Positions 1 to 12,000 of a stretch of DNA of 64,000 bases are shown piece after piece. The notes beneath the pieces are model-generated. The model was given only the letters and a program-made list of their open reading frames with translations. It made no database searches and was not told the origin of the DNA. The translations under genes were made by a program, and so were the position numbers. Within the stretch, counting starts at the first letter, position 1, and the number at the start of each line of letters is the position of its first letter. The stretch lies in NCBI GenBank assembly GCA_030770545.1, contig CM061091.1, forward strand, positions 8,674,501-8,738,500, written 5' to 3'. Origin of the DNA: Macropodus opercularis. Its lineage: Eukaryota; Chordata; Actinopteri; Anabantiformes; Osphronemidae.

Positions 1-69
1 GAAAAATATCATGTCTAACGAAAGATCAGCGTTACTTACTGATACACAGATGTTTACATGTTGACTTAC

Positions 70-300
70 CTGATAAAATAAGGTGTTTTTTCTTCGGGGG
101 TCGCCGTTGTAAACAAAGGATCCAGCTGAGCTGTGAGAGGTTGTTTTGATCTAGAAGTTGTTTGTCTGTGAGCCCTCCCTGCCCCGTTACGTCACCAGCA
201 ATCCCCGCCCAAATGGGTGGGGCGAGCTTACGTCTCTTTATACGTTCACGTCACAGGCTTTGAGGCAGAAGTCGCGCACTTTTGTCAAATTAAGGCGCTG
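70..300 (-). promoter_or_regulatory. Putative TATA promoter and non-coding first exon of a minus-strand gene leaving the window
   Basis: On the minus strand a TATAAAG box lies at about 242-236. It is followed by a GC-rich stretch with a CCCGCC-type Sp1 motif (about 205-222) and CRE-like TGACGTAA/ACGTCA motifs near 186-192 and 246-254. A good splice donor (CAG|GTAAGT on the minus strand, exon edge at 70) lies downstream. Together these look like a promoter plus a roughly 140-base 5' UTR exon. No ATG was found in that exon, so the coding part would lie left of the window. The gene cannot be identified. The call rests on motifs only. Confidence 0.35.
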
Positions 301-1785
301 ATCTGTAAGATCTTTTTTTTTCCTTTGGTCATTAAATTATATTGTTGTGTGAAAAGGCTAATAGATTAAATGCCATACAGCATTTAAAGAGAAAATCATC
401 AATCAATTAATATTATCATAATACGATGATGGAATAAATGCAACTTTATTAAATTCCAAAAGACATCTTCAACATTGATTTTTTTTCCATTTTAAAATAA
501 AAGGTCCACACAGTAAAACGTGAAAATTGAAGGCATCTAAATAGTTTGCTGCATGAAATAAATTATATGATCAAAAGCAACGTGAGAATAAGCCTGATTA
601 GTGATACATATATTATGGATTTAAAATTTTACTGGCTTTAATATAATGCAGATATAATTGCAATGTAGTGAAATTAAAACATCAACATCTAAGCAAGGCA
701 GAAAAGTTTATTTCCCTCACTGAAGACAAATCTATTTGAAAACAAGTAGATGTAGCGTTGTGTCACCAGCAGAGGCCGCAATGAGCCTATTAAAAATGTC
801 ATCCTGCCCGCTCGGATATATTATAATCATACGTAGCCTATACCTTATCTGAAATACTTAAATGTTTCTGTAGCGTCTCCTGGGCTGAGTTGCAGCGTCC
901 ATGATGGTGCAGTTCCAGTTGTTGGGAAGATGATTATTGAGTCAGTTCACTCTATTTAAAAAAGGCCTGAGGTGTGAAGCCTGCTACTGAGACCAGTAAT
1001 AAATGTGGACACTCCCCACACAAACTGGAATTTGTCACGATGTTAAAAAACTCATTTAGACATTTAGAACATGCCCACCATGATTTTGTTTGTTTATTGA
1101 GTGAACCGGCAAAAAAAACCTTTCTCCTCATTCATACTTTCTGTATAAAGACAGTGGCTTCCACGCAGACTGGCTCTGTCTTCAGTCGTTTACCTTGTCT
1201 CTGGACAAGGCACAGCCAAGTACAGCCAGCTCACTGAAGACATTCAAAAAGTTAAAAGTCGTAATGTAAACAATACAACACAATTGCCACTAGGATCTTG
1301 ATTGGTTGTTTAAAAAACATTATACATTTTCAACTATCTCAGCACGTGCCTATACACACTGTATCCTCTGATGATACAGGCGTTTTGGTAAAGTTAAATA
1401 TGTATAATATTTAGACTGTTTATATTGACCATGTCACAATTACCACAGTCTCACACAAATACACACCACGCAGTACTTTACAGTAATTACAGATTATATT
1501 TTAAAAAGTATGTAAAAGACAGTGTGATCATAGTTTCTTCTACTCTTATACTGACTTCTCGGCAATCTCTAGGTTGGTTTTGCCAGGGTTTTTTTTCTCC
1601 GACTGTGACCTGTGAACTACTTCTTCTTCCTCGGTGTTTACTGGCGGTTGGCAAACAACATAAACTACCGCCACCAACTGTCATGGAGTGTGATTCTAAA
1701 CACATCATCAAAGTGCATAAAAAGACTGTGAGCGTCTCGGGCCTCGGTCCTTTAAGAGGCGCGGCTTAAGTACGAGTGACGTGGC
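301..1785. other. Intergenic AT-rich DNA, no gene recognised
   Basis: This stretch lies between the putative minus-strand promoter and the C19orf12 first exon. The short open frames here have no recognisable domain and no convincing splice signals. It reads as ordinary intergenic DNA; no repeat family was recognised. Confidence 0.5.
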
Positions 1786-1789
1786 TGGA

Positions 1790-2003
1790 GACGGAAAAGG
1801 CGTGATTTGAGGCCGTTTGCGCTGAGGGTAGTCGGACGCGTCTTTTCCGATTTGCCCCGAACGCAGCACAGGACTGATATTTGCGGGAAGCAGGAAGACG
1901 AGCGAACAACAAGCGACACCGGTATTTGGAGATTATTTGAAGGAAAGCTAGACGCACATGTTGAAAACAGTAGAGTAGCTTTGCACGTCCGTTAAGACTG
2001 AAG
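1790..2003 (+). other. Probable non-coding first exon and promoter of C19orf12 homologue
   Basis: A CpG-rich stretch (about 1730-2000) contains ACGTGG/GTGACG motifs and ends at a good donor, AAG|GTAGGTAA, with the intron starting at 2004. It precedes the coding exon by about 780 bases, which fits a separate 5' UTR exon. The transcription start is not defined by a TATA box, so the left edge is a guess. Confidence 0.4.
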
Positions 2004-2147
2004 GTAGGTAATGTGATGTCTGTCCAGTTGGTTTCGTAAGAACTACAAGTTCAGTCACATGTTGTTCTTTGTTTTGTTGATATTAATTATTGATATTGGT
2101 AATATTTGTTCAACGTTGAGGTTCTGTAGTTCTATAATCTCATATGT

Positions 2148-2202
2148 ATGTGTATATATATAATATATACTATATATATATATATATATATACACTATAT
2201 AT
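2148..2202. repeat. AT dinucleotide microsatellite
   Basis: Imperfect (TA)n tract interrupted by AC/CT bases, inside the presumed first intron of the C19orf12 homologue. Confidence 0.8.
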
Positions 2203-2785
2203 AATCTCATTATGCACCTGTTCAGCGGTTTTCGTTTTATGGAGAAAACGAAAACGAAAACAAAGTTGAGAGCTGTCTGTTATCATGTTTGGTTATCAGG
2301 TATTTTAGACGGTTACTGTTGCAGCTGCAGAACCTCTATTAGCCAGTGTCACAGCTGGTCTGGGGTCTCAGAACACTTTGTGATCAATTTGAGTGAGGTG
2401 ATTCACTGCCTCAAATAGATTTGCATGGATCACTAGTTTTGTCAAAGTGTGGTTTTACTTTATATTGTTCTAGTTTCTGGGTGTGCATACACATGATTTT
2501 TGTTTCTGTAAACACGTATTTCTGCAGTCTGGTCCTGAAGAATTTGAAATAAAGTTGCAGCACATGTAGTGTATGAGGTCATGAACAACATGGAAGTGTG
2601 ACCTTGTTCTTTTTCAACACTTCATCTTGTTATGCTCATAACTTAGGGAATCATCGGGGTCTCTGTGACATCATAAGTCAAATCCTCTGTGTTGAAAGTC
2701 TCTCCTGGACCAAAGGAGGGTTAGCTGGGCCTTATGAGTGAGTTAACTGACAACTTTACTGTCTTATCAGTGCCTCAACTCAAGA

Positions 2786-3512
2786 ATGGCCCCACGGATA
2801 GATGACGTCATGCGTCTGTGCTGTGAACTATCAGCTCATGAGCAGATCAAGGTCACAGTTAAAAACTCAACCAAAGGAGCGATGGTGGCAGGAGGGACAG
2901 CGTTCGTAGGCGGGCTGCTGGGTGGACCTGCAGGGATCGCTGTTGGTAAGAATTAATACTACTACATGTTCTATCCAGCGTCAGCATTTTAACCAGTCAG
3001 CTGATAGATCAGTTGAGAACTAGCTATTTTCCCATTTGAGCCTGATTCTGCATTTAGTGGAGAACTACTGTGGCACCTGGGTCAAAACATATGCCAGGAT
3101 GTATTAATGTAATTGTTGCCTGCAAAATCTGGATCAAGTTAGACAGATAACTGACTGACATAGATTTTGTACTGATCACCGATCAGTTGACCCCTGTTTA
3201 TACAGCAACCCACCTTTATCCACCCTCTTCTCTGTGTGTTTACCAGGGGGAGCAGTAGGTGGTGTCTTGGGCAGCTGGATGACTAGCGGCCAGTTCAGGC
3301 CTTTGCCTCAGATCCTCATGGAACTGCCACCTAATGAGCAACGGAAGCTCTATGATGACGTTATAGCTGTCTTGGACAACATGGACTGGATGGATGCGGC
3401 CCAGCTCATTTCTCTTGTGATGGGCAACGTCACTCTCCAACAGCAGGTGACTGCTGCGTTACTCAACTACGTTACAAGAGAACTCAGAGCGGAGGTTTGT
3501 TATAAAGACTGA
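2786..3512 (+). CDS. c19orf12: C19orf12 homologue (glycine-zipper mitochondrial/ER protein)
   Basis: Two coding exons, 2786-2945 and 3247-3512, join in phase 1 across a GT-AG intron (donor GTAAGA, acceptor CCAG). They give 141 residues, the length of the shorter human isoform. The start MAPRIDDVMRLCCEL resembles the human MVEDIMKLLCSL region. A glycine-rich zipper follows at about residues 33-65 (GGLLGGPAGIAVGGAVGG), then the near-invariant block WMTSGQFRPLPQILMELP. The tail has the family pattern LLNYVTRELRAE. In human, C19orf12 is a small membrane-associated protein of mitochondria and ER whose loss causes an iron-accumulation neurodegeneration; its molecular activity is not settled. Teleosts carry several co-orthologues, so which copy this is remains open. 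The ATG at 2786 is the only one that fits the family start. Confidence 0.93.
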
Positions 3513-3850
3513 GTTAAATTTCAAAAGGACTGTGGCAATACGAACTAAATCCTTCACAGTACATTTTTGGACTTGGACTGTTTCACTTTCACAACAGTGA
3601 CAGGTTGCACAAGTAAGCTATTGTCTGTAACACTCTAAATTTGAGAACCCCCTGACTTGTTAGAACAGGTTGTAAGATCTGGAATTCACCAGGAAGCAGA
3701 TGTCACTCCAAACGGAACCATTCTCAGATTATTATTATGTTGGAGACAACTTTCAGTCTCAAGTTTTCTCTCAGTTTACTAAGACTAAATTTGCATCCAG
3801 CATTTGTAACAGCAAATATTTTTCAGAATAAATGAATGTTAAATATTGTT
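3513..3850 (+). other. c19orf12: C19orf12 3' UTR with polyadenylation signal
   Basis: A canonical AATAAA lies at 3827-3832, 315 bases after the stop codon, followed by T-rich sequence (about 3840-3862). This is a plausible 3' end; no other strong signal lies closer to the stop. Confidence 0.55.
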
Positions 3851-4635
3851 TCTTTTAGTGTTTGTGTATGAATGTTTTTATGCAGATGTTTGGATACTCC
3901 CCTAAAAAGAAGAGGGACCTTCTAGTTGATTATGCATGACTGCAGTCCAGACCTTTCACCAAGTATTTGTCACATGTTGAAACACAAAAGATGACAAAGA
4001 AGAGCCACAATTCCCTAGTAGAGTAGGGACATGTAGTATCCTACATGTATATCAAGAAACAATAGAACAACATTCCCGTCCCAAACTCCAGCAACTGGTC
4101 TGCTCAGGCTCAAGACATGTAAAGGCTGTTGTTGACTAAAAGTGTCATTTACAAAGAACCACAATCAGTGATCACATCAACACGTATATGGGGAATCGAT
4201 AAGGCATAATATTTGTTTAGAATGACCTATGACCACAGTACACCTCAACAGTGCAGAGTGCAACACATGACTCACTGCAAAGCAGATATGCCGTGGGTGA
4301 GATTTGAAGAATGATCCAGTGATCGGATTTAAAAAAAATAAACTGATTAGAAGTATTGTAGACTACCTACACTTAAAACCAGTCTGTTTCAGTAAAAGTG
4401 TAGTAATTATTCACAATAAAACGCCCAACTATTGATGATTTAGATATTTAATTAGTATTATCTAACTTTTTGAATTTTCTGTTTAAACACCTGTTCACTT
4501 TCCTTGTGGCTATGCAGCTTCTCTAAAATGCAGGTGTTACACAGCAGATTGGAGGGATCTATCTTTAAATCATGCCTTTTTCCAAAGAAAAAAATAGTCT
4601 GAATGCTTTTCCCAACAAAGGAACATTTAATGGCT
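3851..4635. other. Intergenic DNA, nothing recognised
   Basis: AT-rich spacer between the C19orf12 3' UTR and the LINE at 4.64 kb. The LINE's 5' boundary is not sharp, so some of the last 100 bases may be LINE-derived. Confidence 0.4.
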
Positions 4636-4639
4636 GAGG

Positions 4640-7333
4640 TAAGAGCAGAGGCGGTGGGTTGTGCATTTACGTTAACAAAGCGTGGTGCACTAACTCTGCT
4701 ATGGTTGGGAGTCATTGTTCAGCTAACCTGGAGTTTCTCATGGTAAAATGTCGACCGTTCTATCTACCGCGGGAGTTCACTTCCACCATTATAACTGCAG
4801 CCTACATTCCCCCCGATGCTGATGCTAAGATTGCCATGAAAGAACTTTATGCGGCCATCAGCAAGCGACAGATTGTTCACCCGGAAGCTGCGTTTATAGT
4901 TGCGGGAGATTTTAAATCACTCTAACTTAAAAGCAGTGCTTCCCAAATTTCACCAGCATGTTTCCTGTCACACCAGAGGGAACAAAACCCTGGACCATGT
5001 CTACACAAACATAGCTGGAGCTTATGTCGCGACTCCCCTCCCCCACCTGGGACAGTCGGATCACCTCTCCTTGTTCCTCACCCCCAAATACACACCCCGC
5101 ATCAATCGTGTGAAGCCATCTGTGAGAACCATCAAGGATGGTTCGCAGATGCAGATTTCATACTCCAGCAGAGGTTTCTAAACACAGACTGGAGTACATT
5201 TGCATCTCAAGCCACCAGAGACACTCACATGGAAATCGACTGCCACACTTCCTCATCAATACCACCATAGATAGTGTTACCTCTCAAAAACAGATCATCA
5301 CATACCCTAATCAGAAGCCTTGGATGAACAGGGAGGTGCGTCTCCTGCTGAAAGCACGCAATACTGCCTTTAGATTAGGTGACGCACAGACCTACATTAC
5401 ATCCAGAGCTAAGCTGAAGAGGGGCATCAAAGAGGCCAAGCTTTGCTATAAGCGGAAAGTGGAGGAACACTTTACCAACTCCGACCTGTGGAGCATGTGG
5501 CAAGGCATCCAGGCCATCAGCGATTACAAACCCACCCACTCCACCCCTGCAGCCACTGATGTCCTCTTCCTGAACGAGCTTAATGACTTCTATGCTCGCT
5601 TTGAGAGAGACAATAGAGAAACTGCCACCAAGCTCATACCCTCAGCTGACCACCCTCCAATCACAGTCTCCTCCACAGCTGTCTGCAACGCACTGAGACG
5701 GGTCAGCGCACACAAAGCTGCTGGACCTGACAACATCTCTGGACGTGTTCTCAGGGCATGTGCTGAGCAGCTTGCTGTGGTATTCATTGACATCTTCAAC
5801 CTGTCGTTGGCCCAAGCAGCTGTTCCTACTTGCTTTAAACGCACCTTCATTATGCCAGTGCCGAAATACTCTAACCCGATGTGCCTGAATGACTACCGCC
5901 CTGTAGCACTGACACCCATTGTTATGAAGTGCTTTGAGCGGCTGGACCTGTCACACCTAAGGGACTCTCTGCCACCCACACTGGACCCTCGCCAGTTTGC
6001 CTACCGCAGCAATAGGAACACAGAGGACGCAGTTTCCATGGCACTGCACTCTGTGCTCGCACATTTGGACAATAAGGACACATTCAGTTCAGCATTCAAC
6101 ACCATCATCCCATCCAAATTAGTAGCCAAACTTGTAGATCTGGGCATTAAAACATCCATCTGCAACTTGGTTATGGACTTTCTGATCAACCGACCACAGC
6201 ACGTTCGATCAGGCTCTATTTGCTCCAACACCATCACACTCAACAATGGTGTACCACAGGGCTGCGTTATGAGCCCCTTCCTCTACTCCCTATTCACCTC
6301 CGACTGTAGGCCTGTGAATGCATCTAACTCCATCGTCAAGTTTGCAGACGACACTACGGTGATTGGCCTCATCGCCAACAACGATGAGACTGCCTACAGG
6401 GAGAAGATCCAGCACCTAGCCACATAAGATTGCAATAACAGCAATCTTCATCTCAACACCTCCAAGACAAAGGAGCTCATTGTGGACTTCAGGAAGGAGT
6501 CAAGAGGCACACACGACATCACCCACATCAATGGGATGGCTGTTGAGCGCGTCTCAAGTTTCAAGTTCCTGGGGACCCACATCTCGGAGGACCTGTCTTG
6601 GACCACTAACACCTCCAGTCTGGTCAAGAAGGCTCGCCAGCCTCTTTTTCCTGAGGACACTCAAAAAGAACCTGCTGTCCACGGATATCCTGGTGAACTT
6701 CTATTGCTGCACAGTAGAAAGCATCCTGACTTAACTGTGCTACAGTCTGGTATGGGTGCTGCTCTGTTGCAGAACGCAAGGCACTGCAGCGGGTGGTGAA
6801 AACCGCCCAACGCATTACAGGGACCACACTCCCAGCCATTGAGGACATCCAGAAGAAACGCTGCCTCCGCCGAGCTCGCAACATTCTTAAGGACTCCTCC
6901 CATCCTGCTCACAAACCGTTTTCTCTTCTGCCCTCCGGCAGGCGTTTCAGGTCTCTCCAGACTAGGACCAACAGACTCAAGAACAGCTTCTTTCCCAGAG
7001 CTGTCTCTTTATTGAACTCTGCCAGTCGCTGATCACTCATATATTGCTACATCTCCCATCATCACAACTCACACCTCATCATCACCTAACGGTCTGTTTC
7101 AACTCAACTCATGCTCATTTGCACACTTCAACATTGCACTACTGGACTGTTTACATACTTATGCTCATTTGCACACTATACCACTGCATTACTGGAACAT
7201 TTTTATAACTTATGCTCATTTTGCACAACTCATGCACTTGCTGTTATTGCACTCTGGTTAGACCCCAACTGCATTGCGTTGCTTTGTACTCGTACTGTGT
7301 AATGACAATAAAGTTGAATCTAATCTAATCTAA
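4640..7333 (+). mobile_element. 5'-truncated, decayed non-LTR retrotransposon (L2-like LINE)
   Basis: Sense-strand remnants of an endonuclease/reverse transcriptase ORF run across several frames. Part of the endonuclease is at 4650-4920 (IVAGDF motif) with its C-terminal part at 4920-5100 (LDHVYTN and GQSDHLS). RT blocks lie at 5690-6420: AGPDNISGRVLR, DYRPVALTPIVMKC, NNGVPQGCVMSPF and the catalytic FADDTT near 6340. A C-terminal region ends at about 7032. The frame is broken near 4910, 5170 and 6427. The block before SSAFNTIIP appears deleted, taking the expected first catalytic aspartate of RT motif A with it. The 3' end is ATGACAATAAAGTTGAATC followed by TAATC repeats, typical of fish L2-like LINEs. 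The copy is dead. The family name is assigned from remembered motifs. Confidence 0.88.
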
Positions 7334-8035
7334 AGAGCCTTACTCAAATCAATTCAATATACTGTTAGTCATGTTAAAAAAAAAGACATTTTAATTTGTT
7401 TACACAGGTTCCATTTTTTTATTCATAAAAACAAGATGTGGATTTTAAAATGACACTTAAGTAGTAACAGCATAAATGGTGTTGAAATTCATTGTAGTCA
7501 TGTGTCTTGCACACGCTTACTGGAAGGCACAAAACCAGCAATAAGCACTGGCCACACTAAAAACATTAAGGACACAAACTAGGTTTTCTATTTGTTGACA
7601 AACATAAACATTAATAGACCCTAGTAACAAGCAAGACATGTACGTACAGCAGACTATGTACTTATCTTGCTTGTTGTACAGGTTTATAATGGCACACATC
7701 CTTTACCACATGTGAATAATAATATGCTAATATGCTCCACCAAGTGACCAGCTAGTTAACTTTGTCTTTGGTTTGCTTCTGGACCGATAACGTGCACTTT
7801 GCTAATAGCAGCTGCCTGTGGGATTTCTCTTGGAGAGCAGCACTGATGAGAGACTTTGATTAGAGTGCTCAGTCACAGGTGTAAAACTAAGACAAGGGGC
7901 TGAAAAAACCCAACAGTGTTAAGAAGAATTGTCTGTGGGGTTGTCCTGTTGAGCAACATTCACATTATACATATATAGAAGTCGCTTGACTATCTCATGG
8001 TGCCGTTTCCAACAGAGGCCAGAAAGAGCTAAGTA
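7334..8035. other. Intergenic DNA between LINE and ap2a2 3' flank
   Basis: No coding signal, RNA gene or clear repeat was recognised. It is AT-rich with short open frames that look random. Confidence 0.4.
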
Positions 8036-8124
8036 ACGCATCATTTTATAAAGCAGAAATCACACAAAACGTTATTGAAACATACAAACACACGTTTAAA
8101 AACAGTCTGGCAGTGCTGTCATTT

Positions 8125-8172
8125 TTTTTTTAATTGCCCCTCGGGGACAAATAAAGTGTTTTGAATTAAATT
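8125..8172 (+). mobile_element. LINE 3'-tail fragment
   Basis: The stretch TTGCCCCTCGGGGACAAATA followed by AAGTGTTTTGAATT matches the tail style of fish LINE/SINE copies (a short hairpin followed by AATAAAG and an A/T-rich end). Only the tail is recognisable. Confidence 0.45.
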
Positions 8173-8470
8173 GATGAAATGCATTTGGGTGAAAATAATG
8201 TGTGTGGCAGTGCGTTAGACTATGATCATTTCCATTTTATTCTGAACACTCATTCTGTTGTTCACAGAGTAGAAGTTCACAGGCACATATGTGTTGAGTT
8301 AAGTAGATTCTGGAAACAAAATCAGATAGTAATGAAATCCATCTGCCACTTAGTGTTCTTTACTAACTTTTGTGGTTTAATCTTAGTGTTTGAATTCTAC
8401 GTGTTGCATTTATGCAGTTCTGAAAGCAAAGAAGCCAAACTATAGCATTCAATAAAAAACAATGCAAAGA

Positions 8471-9012
8471 TTTATTTTTCATCCTGAGATGACACATGTC
8501 AAATTGTGAAATTAGTAAGAACTGACAATAAGTCAAAGTTCTTGTGTCAATTTCTTACCTAACAAGTGCAAAGTGGGTGAGAAGTTACTAAGAGTTGTGC
8601 TCAACATTTGTCACTGCAAAAACTACATTTCTCACAGACATATGTCAGAATACTACTAATGACTGTGTGGCCTCAGAATGGTTTAATAACACCACCCATG
8701 AACTTGTTGAAACTTTTTGACATTGAAATTTGCAGAACACTATGGAGCAGTACTCTTTCTAAACCCCTTGCAACCTGTTGTCACAGTGCAATATACTCAC
8801 CCACACACACAGCATAACCTACTATAAGCCTGGTTTAAATCTGTGACGTACTAATAAAAGCTGTAAGCGAAAAATACATTTCACTTAATTTACATGTAAA
8901 GTCATTCAATTTTACAAAAAGAATGTACACTGTACAATACATCAACGTCAATCTAAAATTGTTCTAGCAAAGTAAATGTAAAAAAATAATAATAATAAAT
9001 GAGAGCCTGTGT
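8471..9012 (-). other. ap2a2: Probable 3' UTR of ap2a2-like gene
   Basis: Runs downstream of the stop codon (TAA at 9015-9013, minus strand). The first canonical minus-strand AATAAA is at 8476-8471, giving a 3' UTR of about 540 bases. An ATTAAA variant near 8688-8683 is an alternative. The end point is an inference from signals alone. Confidence 0.4.
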
Positions 9013-12000
9013 TTAAAACTGTTCTGCGAGGAGCTCGCACAGTCTCAGAGACACAGTGTCCCTGCTGGTCCGAAGGGTGAGGCGGTACATCTGAAAACAG
9101 AAATACCAGTTATACCACGTGTATGAAGAAGTTCAATGTAGGGATGACACTTTGTGTGTGTTTGTAAATTCAACATTCAAAGTCTTTATTGTCATGTGCA
9201 CAGTGAGAAATTAAATTCTGACTTTGTTGTTCACAGCAAATACTAGGAGGAGAAACAGTATATAAAATATAAAATAAAGAAAGAAAAACAAGATCAATAG
9301 AAATATGGACTGGGTACAACTGTATGTGCAACGTAAGCAAAACAGCGGAAGAAAAAGAAGGCAGTGCAAAAGCAGGAAGTGTTAAAGCAGTGGTTGTTGC
9401 TGCACTAACATTATCTAGGTGCAAATGTCCTTTGTGTGCAAATTAGGACCGTATCCACTGGCTGTTTACCTGTGCTTGTGTGTTGGGTTCCAGTCTGATG
9501 AGGCAGCCAACCTGAGTGTTCTTGGTGTGAATGATTCCAGCCCCCACAAAGTTTTCAGTATTGGGATCCACCCCATCCAGCTGCGCAACACCAAAACCTA
9601 AGATCTACAAAGGAAACATAAAGATGATAAATAAGTATTATACAGCTGTTATTTCAGCTATGAGATCCCATTTGAGATACAAATGATAACATTTTTCACA
9701 ATGAACATTTGAATAAGAGGATAGAATTGGATGCAACTGTCTTTCCCTGCCTGAGTGACAACTTCAGACTACTGCCACCTGCTGGTATGAAGTTATTCCT
9801 TCTGTATGGCTGTATGCTGTAGTCTGTGTTCAAGTACCAGCTTTTGTTTGACAGCCTCAGTGTGTCTATGTCGTAACACAGGCCTACATTGGAATGTGCG
9901 GTAGGAGGTTGTACTTATCTCTATGATGTGAATGTTGTGTATTAAATAGTTAATCAGCTCATATATAATCAGCCTATTAAAAGCAGTTTGTCTTTACCTT
10001 GGCCTTGGTAACATCTTTGTCCATTGGGTGTTTGGCTTTGAAGATTTTCTGAACCTCCTGCCGAGGACTGAGATAGAGTAGCAGTCGAATAGGAACATGT
10101 TACTACAGAATGCTATCAATGCAAAACCTGCAATATACACTATTTATTATTCTCATTCTAATTGTTTTTTGTTGGCACAACCATTTATATATGAGATGAA
10201 ATGACAGGCATATCAGTTACTACTGACGAGAAGCAAGCAGTGCGTGCAGTAAGTGAACCTTACTCTCCAAGTTGTTTCCACCGTTGAAAGAAGTCTTGGG
10301 ATGTCATCTCTGTGGGCTGAAAAAACTTGTTCAGCATCACAGGGAGTTTCACAGCAATGTTCTGAATAGTCCCACTGCACCTGTACACACAAATACAATC
10401 AAAAATTAGTAGACATCCCTATGTAACCAAGTAGCCCAGAGTAAAGTGTGGATTCAGACACAAACCTGAAATGGATGTTGAGCATGGGTGCATCTGTGAA
10501 ATCAGACACACACTCAATGTTGATGATCTGCTGAACCTGAGCCCCACCTTCAACCATGGGGTCTACTGCCTTACTGTGGACATTTAACTGTGGAGACACT
10601 GGTCAAGGATTCTTATGAATTGTAACAATTGGTCCTTCCCTCCATGCTGTGGCGTTGTGTTTGCAGTGTTCTTCGTCTCTATGTCAGGTGTTTGTGATTC
10701 CCCTCGTTATCTGTCCCCTTATATAACTACCTTTTGTGCCTTGTTCTTTGCTGGTGTGTCTTCCCTCGTCACGCGATCCCTTGGTCCTGTTCTCCTACCC
10801 CAACCTCTAGCCTTTTGATAAATTATCTTGTGGAAGTAAGTGTTAGATTAGTTTGTTATTAGTGAATTTATTAGTCCTGCTTTGCAGCATTTTGCGTTCT
10901 AGTCCTATCCAAATTGAAGCTGTGTTTTCCTGAGTTTTTGTTCTTTTCTGTACTCCTGCTTGCAGTGATTTTGTTTGGCACTATTGTTTCCAAAACTTTT
11001 TGTCTCGCCAACCCTGCTGTGATTTTTTGTTGTTTAAATAAATAAACCTACTTTAAAAAGAAACTCCAGTCTCTCTGGTAGTGTTTAGCGTATGGGTCCT
11101 GGTTCTGCTCGATAACGATTTGTAACATACATGTCTACATGAGACTCGCATACAAGTATTCCCATGCCATCACGTTGTAGGATGAGGATATGAGCCTTGA
11201 GTGTGTCCGAACTGGTTACCGATGAGGAGAAGTTGAGGAATTGGGACGATGTCTTGTTGCCGTAGAAGACGTACATGCGACCTGGGAAACAAAGCAGGTA
11301 ACTTTATTGGAAATAAATTATAACCACTAATTCTACTGTATTACACATCTTACTCTCTTCTGTAGTCAGTTAAAAGTAACCCTTAAAGTTATCCTTAACT
11401 GATTTCTGAGTCAGAAATGCAGAACTCAAAGCCTACTGCTCACCCAGGTTCTGTCTGTACTCAGATCTCAGTCCAACCTGGAGAAGGTGACTTTCATACA
11501 GGATGCCATTGTTCTTACAAATAAACCTGAAATGTACAAGCACAGAGACAGACATTTATAAATGGAGGTTTATGATAAATATTAACACTTAATACAAAAC
11601 TTTAATTGAGACATTTCTTTACCAACATTACCAAGGCGAATCACCACAGATGATCTCAAAGACATTAAGAAATTCCATCTAAAACCTTTATGCAAGTCAC
11701 TCCTGCTAACAAAAAATCAGAAGATGATCATACTGTACCTCATAAAACTTAAGTAAAGACTAAATTTAAATTACTGCTTATAGCATATTAGCAAGAACCA
11801 CCTACATCAGGGTAGATCTACATCTAAATCATGAAACAACATGTAAAAGCTATGTCCAAGGTGGAGAGTGTTGGATTGCTGCATCAGGTGACCTAAACTC
11901 CACAATCACTTGATTTAAAGCCACTCGAGATGGCTTGGGAAACCATGTCAAGCCAAGTTCTCATCACCCCCAGGGAAACCATTACAGATACTGGCTGACT

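Noticed and set aside
5138..6427. 429-codon open frame as a host gene
   Set aside because: It is LINE reverse transcriptase with broken flanking frames and an internal deletion.
11085..11191. Read-through of ap2a2 exon 17 to a downstream GT donor (for example CTT|GTATGC)
   Set aside because: It keeps the frame but inserts residues not found in the family and uses a weak donor. The AT-AC solution aligns without gaps.
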